A stretch of 64,000 bases of DNA, from positions 458,657-522,656 of the forward strand of contig NZ_JAHZST010000002.1 in assembly GCF_019457885.1 (NCBI RefSeq), in the 5' to 3' direction. This document shows positions 37,430 through 46,563 of the stretch, one piece after another. Below the pieces are notes generated by a model that was not told where the DNA came from, did not search any database, and was given only the letters and a program-made list of their open reading frames with translations. Made by a program: the position numbers and the translations under genes. Every line of letters starts with the position of its first letter. Positions within the stretch are counted from its first letter, which is position 1. The DNA comes from Shewanella nanhaiensis. Its GTDB lineage: Bacteria > Pseudomonadota > Gammaproteobacteria > Enterobacterales > Shewanellaceae.

Positions 37430-37546
37430 TCAGTTTCTCAAATTTAACAACAAAGCCTATAACACCGCAGTCAACTCCGTAGCAGCCTAGTTCGTTTTGT
37501 TCTGTACACAAAACATGGCAGATTGCGTGGTCTTGTAAGCGTCCAT

Positions 37547-38333
37547 CTAAAATTCCAGTTTTGCTATACATGAAGATACTCTTAGATTTCCTGTTACTAT
37601 TGGATCATGTTTAAAAGACCTTACTTCTGCCGCGACTCCAGAAAGTCCTGGATAGATAAAAGAAGTAGACACGCCCAACTTCTTCAATCTATTTCTTAGC
37701 TCAAGCTTCCACGAACCTTTGATTGTTAAAAATTTACAATTTTCAAGTTGAAGCTCTCCATACGGATTACAGGACAAGAGAAAACAGACCTCTGATTTAA
37801 ATAGCGTTGATCGCTGTATTTTGGTCTTACGAAAATCACGTCACCTTGCCTTGGTTGGATAGCAAATAAACTCGAGGGACTCTTATTGTGCTCTTCGTTG
37901 TAGTTAGCAGTGGTGTGATCAAATAATTGATACTGATCAGAAACGCGCTCAGGCACTGCATATATACCACCATCAGTAGCATCATCTTTTTCCACAGCAA
38001 AATATAAAGCAACTAAAGGATTAGTTGACCAATCGAGCAATCGAGTTGGCAAACTGTAATGCTGTGCAAGAAACAACCACTCAAACTCACATGTGGGAAT
38101 TTCTGAAGATGGGATAACAGGAACTGAAAGCCTTTTAAACTCAACCATCATATCCCTTTCCACAAATGAAATATCCCCCCAGTGCCATTTTCAGTTCCAC
38201 GTCCTATTGATGGTATTAACTTATAAGACTTATTACTTACTCCACGAAATAGGAGTTCACTGGCACCACTATTATGGGAGAGCAATAAATTAAATTCACT
38301 CCAAAAATCTTCTAATTCTTCATTCATACACAA
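37547..38333 (-). pseudogene. FRG-domain protein gene broken by two frameshifts
   Basis: Three consecutive minus-strand frames together spell one FRG-domain protein of about 260 residues. Part 1 (38333-38148) has LLFRGVSNKSYKLIPSIGRG; part 2 (38163-37726) has EFKRLSVPVI...FEWLFLAQHYSLPTRLLDWSTNPLVALYFA, the core FRG signature; part 3 (37777-37547) has NPYGELQLENCKFLTIKGSW to the end. The first shift falls in a run of six G (minus strand, near 38175-38180): inserting one G joins ...TGG to DISFVERDMMVEF. The second falls near 37765-37780 in CTCTTGTCCTGTAATCC. Each part keeps a good protein sequence, so decay is recent, or a sequencing error or phase-variable tract is possible. FRG function is not established. 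Confidence 0.8.
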
Positions 38334-38960
38334 CTCACAACTTATACTTTCCTATAGCATCTTACGTACACTATCGTGCCTTTCCCTCTTTAATTATCAG
38401 GGAGTTAACATTAGCGGTATTGATGTTCTACTGATTTCTTTCGTTATTGATACATGGATTATATTTGCCAAATTTGCAATTAGCTTATTGTTTACCTTTT
38501 TACTCCCAAACAGGAGATCGCAGCAATTAAAAAGATGAGTAAATAATGTAAAATGGCTTAAAAAATGCGCATCCATAATTTAAATGTTAATGAGACCAGC
38601 TAAGGCTGCGGCTTTACATAATCCCCATTGGAAGTTGCTGAAATACGTAGTTCAAAATGCTGTAGAGCCATCATGGATGATGGCTCAGGCTCGGAGTTAC
38701 ATGGATGTAGCATCTGAGTCGCTAAGCAATTTTAAATGAAGTATGAGGCCCGTATTCAATGCATTTAACTTCGCTGGGGCGTCATAGGTGGATGCAAGGA
38801 GGATGAGGACGAGCAGTCCTCCTTGCCCAGTGTGGTATGGAATACCACGACTTTAATTTCAAACGAAGTTTGAACAAAGATATGATATAGATAAAAGTAG
38901 ATAAGATACGAGCTTCAAACACTTTCTCAAATACTTACTCAGCCAGAAGCTTAATCTAAA
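38334..38960. repeat. Hairpin-rich intergenic block
   Basis: No gene is supported over about 630 bp. From 38600 the DNA becomes GC-richer and is packed with inverted repeats: a 10-bp arm pair around GG at 38665-38686 (GAGCCATCAT/ATGATGGCTC), ACATGGATGT at 38699-38708, AGGA..TCCT near 38809-38823, and GTGGTAT-GGA-ATACCAC near 38831-38847. The ATGGAT/ATCCAT apex recurs at other sites in this window. It looks like a Shewanella-type dispersed repeat element, not a gene. Confidence 0.6.
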
Positions 38961-38969
38961 AAATGTAAC

Positions 38970-38989
38970 TAGCCTTCATTCGAAGGCTA
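38970..38989 (-). terminator. Probable terminator after the Rid-family gene
   Basis: TAGCCTTC (38970-38977) and GAAGGCTA (38982-38989) form an 8-bp stem with loop ATTC. On the minus strand it is followed by GTTACATTTTTT. It lies about 15 bp after the stop codon. Confidence 0.6.
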
Positions 38990-39003
38990 ACTAAAATCGT
39001 TGT

Positions 39004-39360
39004 TTATGCAATCTTCTCTGCTGCAACCACTGAGATCTCAACTAACAAGGCTTCTCTGGCCATCTTAGCGGCAACACAGGCACGTGCTGGAGCGTGACCT
39101 TCTGGTACCCAAGCATCCCAAACTGCATTCATCTCGGCAAAGTAGGACATATCTTTGACGTAGATGGTGGCCGATAGGATATGTTCTCTGTCACTGCCAG
39201 CTTGAGCCAGCAAAGCATCCACTTTTTCAAGCATGCTTGAGGTCTGCTCGGTAATACCTTGCTCGGCATCTTTACATACTTGGCCACATAGGTAGATAGT
39301 GCCGTTGTGCTTGACGATACGGCTCATTCGAGTTGCTGTTTCTAATCTTTCGATGCTCAT
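39004..39360 (-). CDS. Rid (YjgF/YER057c) family enamine/imine deaminase
   Basis: A 118-residue protein with the Rid fold: [11 protein letters not shown] near the N-terminus, [15 protein letters not shown] in the middle and [23 protein letters not shown] at the end, including the Arg and Glu (ARACV, LVEI) of the active cleft. RidA-type proteins hydrolyse reactive enamines and imines formed by PLP enzymes. This is a Rid subfamily member similar to those called RutC/RidA-like, and I do not assign an exact symbol. It is monocistronic. Confidence 0.87.
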   Translation of the reverse strand: MSIERLETATRMSRIVKHNGTIYLCGQVCKDAEQGITEQTSSMLEKVDALLAQAGSDREHILSATIYVKDMSYFAEMNAVWDAWVPEGHAPARACVAAKMAREALLVEISVVAAEKIA

Positions 39361-39501
39361 AATTTTCCCAATCTATTTTCAATCAATGGCGACATTGAGG
39401 AGTACGATGGCAAGATAGTAACGGCATGGTCTTCATTAATCGAGAGTCAAGGAGATGAAATTACCCATGAAGCCCATATTTGCGATCTCAAACAGTTCAA
39501 A

Positions 39502-39906
39502 CTAAAACTTATCACTCATCACCTGACCATCAAATGCCAAACACTGACGCACCCTGCGTTGCTGCACAGCAGAGAGATTTTCAACAGCTTCAAATTTGAA
39601 TTCAGAGTGCTCATCGCTGAGCGTGATTAAACTGATATCTTCAAGTTCACAGCGAAAAATAAAAGCCTGAGAGTCGTAAGCTTTGTGATAATAAACCCCA
39701 CTGAGGTAGTTAACTTTAACCTCACAACCCAACTCTTCTCGGCACTCTCGCAGTAGGGCTTCATGTATGGTTTCGCCAACATCTAGCGCGCCGCCAGGTA
39801 ATCCCCAGTGCTTGTCACCATAGGTGGCTTTAAGCAGAAGTACCCGATTCTCACGATCAAAAATCACAGCGTGGCTACTAAGTCGAAATTTATCATCGAA
39901 TGCCAT
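39502..39906 (-). CDS. Nudix hydrolase
   Basis: A 134-residue protein with a complete Nudix box, GGALDVGETIHEALLREC followed by REELG (GX5EX7REUXEEXGU, residues ~38-60). Short proteins of this type cleave nucleoside diphosphate derivatives such as oxidised nucleotides or sugar nucleotides; the substrate is not readable from sequence. The N-terminus FRLSSHAVIFDRENRVLLLKA is a standard Nudix beta-strand start. It lies 141 bp upstream of the Rid gene on the same strand, so loose cotranscription is possible. Confidence 0.92.
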   Translation of the reverse strand: MAFDDKFRLSSHAVIFDRENRVLLLKATYGDKHWGLPGGALDVGETIHEALLRECREELGCEVKVNYLSGVYYHKAYDSQAFIFRCELEDISLITLSDEHSEFKFEAVENLSAVQQRRVRQCLAFDGQVMSDKF

Positions 39907-40054
39907 ACAAAAACCCTTTTTTATTATCGTTAACTGGCAAGCAAAGTAGCACCAATCTTGTTCACAATAAACTTTGTGGAAAGGGGCGTGTTTTCAAGTG
40001 AGGTATAGCATGGAGTTTGTCGTTTCCGAATTTGAAATATCGGAAGAGTAGATA

Positions 40055-40085
40055 AAAGTAAGCGGCGTTATTCGCCGCTTACTTT
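40055..40085 (-). terminator. Terminator of the NfeD/SPFH operon
   Basis: AAAGTAAGCGGCG (40055-40067) pairs with CGCCGCTTACTTT (40073-40085) in a perfect 13-bp stem with loop TTATT. On the minus strand it ends in TTTTATC. It lies 14 bp after the last gene of the operon. Confidence 0.85.
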
Positions 40086-40098
40086 AAGTATATTTAGC

Positions 40099-41031
40099 TT
40101 ATTTAGTCTCTTCCAGACCGATACTGTCCATCCAGTGTTCAAAGTCCATCAAGTTCCCAGGCAGTACGACCTTGCTGCCATTACTGCTTAGGCCGTCAAA
40201 CTGTTTAAGATACTCAGCACCTAACTGCATACGCACAACGTTTTTACCGCCCGGAGCTGCAATGACTGCGGCCATACGTTCGATAGAATCAGCGGTGGCT
40301 CTGGCGATGGTAATGATCTCTTCGCCTTTACCTTCAGCTTCGTTAATACGCTTTTGCATCTCACCTTCAGAGATATTGATCATCTCGGCTTTGATACCTT
40401 CAGAGCGGTTGATCTTACTCTGCTTGTCACCTTCACTCTTGGCCAGCAGTGCACGACGTTCACGCTCTGCGTTGACCTGCATCTCCATGGCGTTTTTCAC
40501 CGTCTCCGGCGGGGTAATGTTTTTTATCTCATAACGGTGAACGCGTATTCCCCACATGGCACCGGCTTGATCTAACACCTCAACCACTTTGGCGCTGATG
40601 ACATCTCGCTCCTCAAAGGTACGATCCAGATCTAGCGTACCAATCACTGAGCGTGTGGTCGTTTGCGCCAGTTGAATCGCTGCATAGCGGTAATCCACCA
40701 CCCCGTAGCTGGCTTTAACTGGATCCATTACCGAGATGTAGATAACGCCATCGACTTCGACATTCACCTCATCACTGGAAAAACACTCCTGTGGCGGCAC
40801 ATCTATGGTCTCCTCTTTAAGATCGTGAATATAAGCGACCTTATCCACAAAGGGAATTAAGGCATGAAAGCCCGCGTCTAAGGTGGAGTGATACTTACCC
40901 AAACGCTCTACGATATACGCCGATTTGGTCGGCACTAAGCGGATAGATTGAAAAAGCTTAATGACGAAGATGGCAAAGATAAGCCCCCAAATACCCAGTA
41001 CGATTAAATCTGTGTCTATACCTGCAATCAT
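40099..41031 (-). CDS. SPFH/band-7 (QmcA/stomatin-like) membrane protein
   Basis: A 310-residue protein: one N-terminal membrane helix (residues ~8-28), a band-7 domain (VPTKSAYIVERLGKYHSTLDAGFHALIPFVDKVAY ...) and a coiled-coil rich in Glu/Arg/Lys (NAERERRALLAKSEGDKQSKINRSEG..., ~190-240). SPFH proteins assemble large cage-like rings on the inner membrane and often bind NfeD partners or FtsH. Its start overlaps the stop of an upstream paralogue by 4 bases (41028-41031). It is the third gene of nfeD-SPFH-SPFH. Confidence 0.92.
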   Translation of the reverse strand: MIAGIDTDLIVLGIWGLIFAIFVIKLFQSIRLVPTKSAYIVERLGKYHSTLDAGFHALIPFVDKVAYIHDLKEETIDVPPQECFSSDEVNVEVDGVIYISVMDPVKASYGVVDYRYAAIQLAQTTTRSVIGTLDLDRTFEERDVISAKVVEVLDQAGAMWGIRVHRYEIKNITPPETVKNAMEMQVNAERERRALLAKSEGDKQSKINRSEGIKAEMINISEGEMQKRINEAEGKGEEIITIARATADSIERMAAVIAAPGGKNVVRMQLGAEYLKQFDGLSSNGSKVVLPGNLMDFEHWMDSIGLEETK

Positions 41032-41960
41032 GAGCGTGCTCCTTTCACTGAATTAGACCCAACGGCATGAGTCACCTGCTCCATCCCCTCAAAAAATCCC
41101 TCAAGTTTTGCCATCTCTGCTGGAACGACTGATATATCGGCATCGTTCAATATCTTGCCAACCTGACCGATAAACTGCTCCTTAAGCTGCATATTCATCG
41201 CTTCATTACCACCCTCTAATGCCAATGCGCTCGATACCAACTCCATCCCCTCAGCCTTGGCTTTAGCCACGATACTGATCTCCTGAGCCGTACCTTTTGC
41301 TTCATTAATTCGCTTCTGTTTTTGCCCCTCAGAGATGTTGATCGCCTCCTGACGTTCACCTTCAGAGAGGTTAATCATGGCGGCTTTTTCAGCGTTGGCT
41401 AAGGTGATCTCAGCACGTTTACTCCGCTCCGCTTCCATCTGCTTCTCTAAGGTATGTATCACCTTACGAGAGGGGGTGATGTTTTTAATCTCATAACGCA
41501 ACACCTTGATACCCCATGGATCTGAGGCTTTATCTATCTCACGTACGATAGATTCATTCAGGCTGTCTCGCTCTGAGAAGGTTTGACTTAAACTCAGCTT
41601 ACCTATCTCTGAGCGCATCGTTGTTTGTGCTAAGTTCACCGCAGCAAGGCGGTAGTTCTCAATACCGTAACTGGCTAGCTTGCCATCCATTACTTTAAGG
41701 TAAACTAAGCCATCCACCTCAAGTTGAGTATTATCCTTGGAGATACAGCTCTGAGGTGGTACGTCGAGCACCTGTTCACGAATTTCATGCTTGTAAGCGA
41801 CACGATCAAAAAACGGGATAAGAAAATGAAAGCCCGGTTGTAGGACTGTACGGAACTTCCCAAGTCGCTCAATCACATTAACCTCACGCATTGGTACGAT
41901 TAACAGCAGCTTATAAAGAATAAAAAAGACAAAAAGTACAAATATGGTAAACACAAACAT
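41028..41960 (-). CDS. SPFH/band-7 membrane protein, first paralogue
   Basis: A 310-residue protein of the same length and plan as its downstream neighbour: N-terminal helix (FTIFVLFVFFILYKLLLIVP), band-7 domain (VPMREVNVIERLGKFRTVLQPGFHFLIPF) and a coiled-coil (EKQMEAERSKRAEITLANAEKAAMINLSEG). The two share long stretches of similar sequence, so they arose by tandem duplication. It lies between nfeD (55 bp) and its paralogue (4-base overlap), which implies translation of both in one message. Confidence 0.92.
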   Translation of the reverse strand: MFVFTIFVLFVFFILYKLLLIVPMREVNVIERLGKFRTVLQPGFHFLIPFFDRVAYKHEIREQVLDVPPQSCISKDNTQLEVDGLVYLKVMDGKLASYGIENYRLAAVNLAQTTMRSEIGKLSLSQTFSERDSLNESIVREIDKASDPWGIKVLRYEIKNITPSRKVIHTLEKQMEAERSKRAEITLANAEKAAMINLSEGERQEAINISEGQKQKRINEAKGTAQEISIVAKAKAEGMELVSSALALEGGNEAMNMQLKEQFIGQVGKILNDADISVVPAEMAKLEGFFEGMEQVTHAVGSNSVKGARS

Positions 41961-42014
41961 AGATCCTTTCCTTATTTGTTTGTTGCACCCGGCAGGTGCT
42001 TTTATTAGATGAGT

Positions 42015-42476
42015 TTATTTTGCTTGGTTGACGGGTTCGACAATCAAGCCAATATTTTCGCGGCAGATAATTCTGACCTGAGTACCGACAGCTATCTCAC
42101 TGCCGTCACCAAGCGCCGACCATTCGGTTCCCTGAAATTCGATACGCCCGGCATGTTGAGCAGGCCCAATGGACTCTTTGACTGTGGCGATTTGATTGTA
42201 GATATCCAACTCCTCATCTGTGTTATCCACATGTGAGTCGCCGCCGACCAGTTTTTGGGTTAGCCCTCTAAAAGCGAGTAATAATACAATAGAGGCGATA
42301 AACCAGAGCGTGAGACTTTGTACTAGCCCTTCAACTAGGCCAATACCCAAGGCCGATGCCACCACTAAACAGGCGCCACCAAGCAAGATCACTATCCCAC
42401 CAGGTATCACCAGTTCGGCCAGCATCAAGATCAGTCCAATACATGCCCATATAATAATGGGATTTGTTAACTCCAT
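42015..42476 (-). CDS. NfeD-like membrane protein
   Basis: A 153-residue protein with three or four membrane helices (residues ~8-85) and a C-terminal OB-fold domain (SIGPAQHAGRIEFQGTEWSALGDGSEIAVGTQVRIICRENIGLIVEPV), typical of the short NfeD class. NfeD proteins are genetic and physical partners of SPFH proteins, as here. The N-terminal serine-protease part of long NfeD proteins is absent, which is normal for this class. Confidence 0.9.
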   Translation of the reverse strand: MELTNPIIIWACIGLILMLAELVIPGGIVILLGGACLVVASALGIGLVEGLVQSLTLWFIASIVLLLAFRGLTQKLVGGDSHVDNTDEELDIYNQIATVKESIGPAQHAGRIEFQGTEWSALGDGSEIAVGTQVRIICRENIGLIVEPVNQAK

Positions 42477-42834
42477 ATTTCCCCCTGAAATGTGAGTAAC
42501 GAATGCGAATGACTAAATCCACTATATCAGTTGAACATAGCTTTTACGACATAATATGTCACAAAATATCCATTCTAAGTGTAAATCACCAGATTAATCT
42601 CGCTTATATCCTAGGGTGAATCAGATAATAAACAAGCAGAATTATTAACCTTGAGTTAATAAAAACAAAGAGATAGAAACCAATAACACTTTGTATCATA
42701 CGTTAAATACTCTATACTTCCCCAGCCTAAAATTTGAACTGTTCCACTCTGCCCATAAACAATGCATCACAGAATGCAGTGGCAGGAATAAATATGGTCC
42801 AGTATTACCCTAACTCTCCAAAAGGTAGATAACG
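42477..42834. other. Gene-free region between nfeD and the Tsx-like gene
   Basis: 358 bp, AT-rich, with no gene. It must carry the divergent promoters. A TCACA half-site (near 42558) is present but lacks a matching left half for a CRP site. AAAAGGTAGATAACG precedes the Tsx-like ATG and may serve as its ribosome site. Confidence 0.5.
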
Positions 42835-43587
42835 ATGAACAAGAAATGGCTTGCTCTAGCCCTATTTATGACGCCACCAGCCATGGCCGACGATCTTATT
42901 CAGTGGTGGGACATGAGCATTACCGCTATCCATGGTGATAATTATGATCTAGCACCATCAGAGAAACAGACCACTTTTACCTTCGAAACCGCGGGTGCAT
43001 GGAGATACGGTGACTGGTTCGCTTTTCAAGATCTGGTCTACTTCAATGGTGATAATGCAGGCAAAGATAACACCACCTATGGCGAGATATCTGCGCGTTT
43101 CAGTGCCGGCAAGATCACAGGAAACAATATAGAGTTCGGTCCTATTACCGACCTGTCACTTGCGCTGACACTTGAAGAGGGTGAGGGTCCAGTTAAAAGC
43201 TTCCTCTACGGCTTGGGCATGGATATCACCATCCCCTACTTTAGCTATTTCAACCTCAACACCTACCGTCGTGAAGCCCTCAGCAGCGATAACATCAGCG
43301 ACGGTTGGCAGGTAACCCCAGCTTTCAGAATGGATTTCCCTGTTGGCAGCTCAAATATTGTCTTTGATGGTTTCTTCGATTGGGTATTTTCAACTGATGA
43401 TGCAAGTTATGAGACAAACTTCCATTTTAATCCTCAACTAAAATACGATCTTGGCGCGGTGATTCTGGGCGAGCATAAGAAAAATAAGCTCTTCGTCGGT
43501 ATCGAATACGATTACTGGAAGAATAAATACGGGGTGAAAGGGATCGATCAGAGTACCTACTCAGTTCTGGCAAAATACCATTTTTAA
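42835..43587 (+). CDS. Tsx/OmpK-like nucleoside-specific outer-membrane channel
   Basis: A 250-residue outer-membrane beta-barrel with signal peptide (ending AMA). Family features include DDLIQWWDMSITAIHGDNYDLAPSEKQTTFTFETAGAWRYGDWFAFQDL at the start, alternating hydrophobic strands, and a C-terminal aromatic residue (YHF) as expected for BAM insertion. Tsx-type channels let nucleosides and deoxynucleosides cross the outer membrane. The convergent neighbour is uridine phosphorylase, which supports nucleoside use. Confidence 0.9.
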   Translation: MNKKWLALALFMTPPAMADDLIQWWDMSITAIHGDNYDLAPSEKQTTFTFETAGAWRYGDWFAFQDLVYFNGDNAGKDNTTYGEISARFSAGKITGNNIEFGPITDLSLALTLEEGEGPVKSFLYGLGMDITIPYFSYFNLNTYRREALSSDNISDGWQVTPAFRMDFPVGSSNIVFDGFFDWVFSTDDASYETNFHFNPQLKYDLGAVILGEHKKNKLFVGIEYDYWKNKYGVKGIDQSTYSVLAKYHF

Positions 43588-43620
43588 TACCAATCAGTGT
43601 AATGCATTAAAAATGCTATA

Positions 43621-43646
43621 AAAAAGGCGCCTAGAGCGCCTTTTTT
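43621..43646. terminator. Bidirectional terminator between tsx-like and udp
   Basis: AAAAAGGCGC (43621-43630) and GCGCCTTTTTT (43636-43646) pair around CTAGA, with A-run and T-run on either side. It serves both convergent genes. A fragment of the dispersed repeat (ACCAATCAGT) lies just before it at 43589. Confidence 0.88.
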
Positions 43647-43685
43647 ATCTTCAATCAGCCTACTGCGGGAGGCTTAAAATGAAAA

Positions 43686-44444
43686 TTAAGCTAATAGCTT
43701 CTTCGCTGCCGCAACGACGATAGAAACAGCACTTACCTCTGTCTTCTTCATAGTTGCTTCATCAGGGATCTCTTGCTGTGTACGGTTAACTATCACACCG
43801 GCAACACATGCGGCGCGCCAACCTTGAGAGGCACACATAGTAAATAGTGTCGATGACTCCATCTCATAGTTAAGCACTCCCAGATCCTGCCACTCCTGCA
43901 TAGAGCCCTTAAACTGACGAGTCACACGACCAGAAACCGTATCGTAACGCTCTTGTCCTGGGTAGAAGGTATCAGATGAAGCTGTAATACCGATATGTGG
44001 CTCAAGACCCGCATCACGGCTCGCGGCAACCATAGCCGTTGTACACTCAAAGTTTGCAACAGCTGGGAACTCCATAGGCGCAAAATGCAAGCTAGCACCA
44101 TCTAAACGCACCGATGCTTGTGTCACAATCACATCACCGACGTTCACATGTGGCTGAATAGCGCCAGTTGTGCCAACGCGCAGGAAGGTATTCACACCAA
44201 GTTGAGCCAGCTCTTCAACCGCAATAGAGGTAGATGGACCGCCAATACCCGTTGAACAGATAACCACAGCTTTACCATCGATATAAGCAAGATAACTGGT
44301 ATATTCACGGTGGCTAGCAAGGAAGGTGGCTCCCTCCATTAGCTCGGCAATTCTTTTTACTCGCTCAGGATCACCCGGTACGATCGCTAGGCTAGCCCCA
44401 TCCAACATTTTTTTGGTCAGTCCTAAATGGAATACATCTGACAT
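43686..44444 (-). CDS. udp: Uridine phosphorylase
   Basis: 252 residues from the ATG at 44444 ([33 protein letters not shown]); an upstream in-frame ATG at 44462 adds six residues. The nucleoside phosphorylase signature is visible: [19 protein letters not shown] (~80-98), [11 protein letters not shown], and the C-terminal [13 protein letters not shown] with the substrate-binding Glu-Met-Glu. It cleaves uridine with phosphate to uracil and ribose-1-phosphate. It faces the Tsx-like channel across a terminator. Confidence 0.95.
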   Translation of the reverse strand: MSDVFHLGLTKKMLDGASLAIVPGDPERVKRIAELMEGATFLASHREYTSYLAYIDGKAVVICSTGIGGPSTSIAVEELAQLGVNTFLRVGTTGAIQPHVNVGDVIVTQASVRLDGASLHFAPMEFPAVANFECTTAMVAASRDAGLEPHIGITASSDTFYPGQERYDTVSGRVTRQFKGSMQEWQDLGVLNYEMESSTLFTMCASQGWRAACVAGVIVNRTQQEIPDEATMKKTEVSAVSIVVAAAKKLLA

Positions 44445-44769
44445 TATGAAAACCCCTTTCATTTTAGATTATAAAATTCTTCTATTTTCGACTTTAACCT
44501 AGTATCGAAGCCAATAAGGTTAACTTGATCACACTTTTCTGGGCAATAGGTAAATGTTTTGCTGTAATGCAGTTACTAAAACTCAGATCGAGCATCAAGA
44601 TAAAAAGCGTTTATAAGCAGAGGTTTTCATCTGATTTTCCTCTTGCCACTAGCAGTATAAATTGTTTAAAAACAATGGAAGTTTTGTTGACTCATATCAC
44701 ATTTCTCGCTCAAAAATCGCGCTAGTTTAAAGGTGAACCAAAGAATAAACAGAGAAAAGGATTGAAGCT
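44445..44769. other. Divergent promoter region between udp and the DUF465 gene
   Basis: 325 bp without a supported gene. GTTGACTCATATCACATTT (about 44686-44704) resembles a CRP site (right half TCACATTT matches, left half partly). It is nearer the DUF465 gene than udp. Confidence 0.4.
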
Positions 44770-44991
44770 ATGTTTCCAGAATACAGAGACCTCATCACTA
44801 AACTAAAGACGGACGACGCCCACTTTTTAAAGGTGTTTAACAAGCATAACGCATTGGATGATGAGATTAAGGAGTTAGAGCAACATAGCTCAACAATCTT
44901 TACCAATGAGGTTCAAGAGCTTAAAAAGAAAAAGCTGCATATAAAAGAGGAGCTACACGCCATTTTAAAATCGGTTAAACCACAGCCCTAA
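44770..44991 (+). CDS. Small DUF465/YdcH-like coiled-coil protein
   Basis: A 73-residue highly charged protein (MFPEYRDLITKLKTDDAHFLKVFNKHNALDDEI...) with two predicted helices. Opening and length match DUF465 (YdcH), a widespread family of unknown function. An AGAGAAAAGGATTG sequence precedes the ATG. It is a single gene followed by a terminator. Confidence 0.88.
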   Translation: MFPEYRDLITKLKTDDAHFLKVFNKHNALDDEIKELEQHSSTIFTNEVQELKKKKLHIKEELHAILKSVKPQP

Positions 44992-45008
44992 CCGTTTTAA
45001 CAATATAA

Positions 45009-45031
45009 AAACGGGTGCCATGCGCCCGTTT
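45009..45031 (+). terminator. Terminator after the DUF465 gene
   Basis: AAACGGGTGC (45009-45018) and GCGCCCGTTT (45022-45031) pair around CAT with one G-T pair, followed by CTATATTT. A-rich DNA on the other side would also let it serve the convergent secreted-protein gene. Confidence 0.8.
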
Positions 45032-45057
45032 CTATATTTCAACTCTAAACAAGATTA

Positions 45058-45522
45058 TTAGCGTAGTGCTTTAAATAGCTCCTCGCCGGAGTCAAAGTGG
45101 CTCACCTCTATCACTTTCAGGTTATCCAAACGAATAAGACTGGCTCTGTCTTTCTCAGCCGGTAGCAATTTAGTCACCTCCCCCTCTTTATCCAATCCAA
45201 TAGAGAAAGGCAGATCTTTCATCTGAGGGATCGCAACAAACTTGGCGATCAGAGATGGCATACCACTGATGTCTGCAAGGTAAACTTGAGTTGCTGGCAC
45301 GGCTTTATCGGCAGAGATCTGCTTATCCAATGCCTCTTTTATTAAATCACCACCCGCCATGCCACGGCTAAAGAGTATGACATCTGTGTTGACGTCGACT
45401 ACTACACTCTTTTCAAACTGGTCGTCTAACTGTATCGGCGTCACCTGATCGCCGGCTTGATAAAATGATGCCTGGGCTAATGTAACAAAAAACATACTGC
45501 AGATAAGAATAAGGGCTCTCAT
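45058..45522 (-). CDS. Secreted hypothetical protein with thioredoxin-like layout
   Basis: 154 residues from the ATG at 45522 (AAGAGAAC upstream); a longer frame to 45585 adds 21 residues without signal-peptide character. The signal peptide MRALILICSMFFVTLAQA is clear. The mature part has no Cys and alternates beta and alpha segments (TDVILFSRGMAGGDLIKEALDKQI, ATQVYLADISGMP, LPFSIGLDKEG). The fold may resemble thioredoxin without an active site. Function is unknown. Confidence 0.7.
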   Translation of the reverse strand: MRALILICSMFFVTLAQASFYQAGDQVTPIQLDDQFEKSVVVDVNTDVILFSRGMAGGDLIKEALDKQISADKAVPATQVYLADISGMPSLIAKFVAIPQMKDLPFSIGLDKEGEVTKLLPAEKDRASLIRLDNLKVIEVSHFDSGEELFKALR

Positions 45523-45729
45523 ATTTGTTCTCTTAAATAGTAAAAAACAATAGCCCCAAGAGTAACCGACTCCATATAAAACCACATTAGTATAAAGATT
45601 GATTCATGATCCTCTTCACGCAGAATATGCCGATAAAGAGCCACAACAAAAAATTCAGTTCCAAAAGAGAGAAATATCAGTAAGCTAAACTTAACGGAAA
45701 AAAACAGCTAAGTATCAATAGGACGACAC

Positions 45730-46563
45730 ATGAACGAAGGCCAGTTAGAGCAGGAGCTGCAACAACTACAAGGTGTTTATACCTTTCTCTATGAATTTTT
45801 AGTTCAGTACAGCTTCCAGATCATAGGCGCGATCTTAATATTCCTCCTTGGCCTCTGGGTCGCAAATAAGGTTTCAAATCTGGTTGCCAGCCAACTGAAA
45901 AAACACAATATCGATATCACCCTAAGCAACTTTGTCACTAACCTGCTAAGAATATTGATTATTGTCATGGTGGGTATTGTCGCACTGGGTAAGCTGGGGA
46001 TCAGTATCACCCCTATGGTTGCCGCTATTGGTGCCGCATCGCTGGGCGCGGGTTTGGCCCTGCAGGGGATGCTCTCTAACTATGCGGCTGGCATCACCAT
46101 TATCGTTACCCGCCCCTTTGTTGTAGGTAACACTATTAGCATTAGAGAGGTGACGGGAGTTGTACAAGATATTTTTCTGGGCATGACGGTACTGATTAAT
46201 GAAGAGGGTGAACAGATCAATATCCCCAATAAGCACATTGTCGGTGAGATATTGCATAACTCTTTTGCTAATAAACTGGTCGAGACCAATTTCAATATCA
46301 GTTATAAATCCGATCCCGATAGTGTCATTGCATTAGCTACGGAGGTAATCAGCCAATCTCCCCGCGTCTTTCAAGAGCAAAGCCCCCTTATCGGGATCAA
46401 CGACTTTAATAGTATCGGCATAGAGATAAGCATACGCTACTGGGTTCCCACAGATACCTACTATCAAGATAAGTACCAAACTAACCTGGCAATCTATCGC
46501 GCATTATTAGCTGCAAATATAGAGATCCCCTGCCCAGTAAAAGAAGTACATATAGAGAAGTAA
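45730..46563 (+). CDS. mscS: Small-conductance mechanosensitive channel
   Basis: A 277-residue protein with three N-terminal helices, the pore helix MVAAIGAASLGAGLALQGMLSNYAAGI (~residues 97-123) with its Ala/Gly pattern, and the cytoplasmic beta domain (RPFVVGNTISI, VTGVVQDIFLGMTVLINEEGEQINIPNKHIVG). Length is close to E. coli MscS (286). It opens under membrane tension to release solutes on osmotic down-shock. It is monocistronic. Confidence 0.94.
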   Translation: MNEGQLEQELQQLQGVYTFLYEFLVQYSFQIIGAILIFLLGLWVANKVSNLVASQLKKHNIDITLSNFVTNLLRILIIVMVGIVALGKLGISITPMVAAIGAASLGAGLALQGMLSNYAAGITIIVTRPFVVGNTISIREVTGVVQDIFLGMTVLINEEGEQINIPNKHIVGEILHNSFANKLVETNFNISYKSDPDSVIALATEVISQSPRVFQEQSPLIGINDFNSIGIEISIRYWVPTDTYYQDKYQTNLAIYRALLAANIEIPCPVKEVHIEK

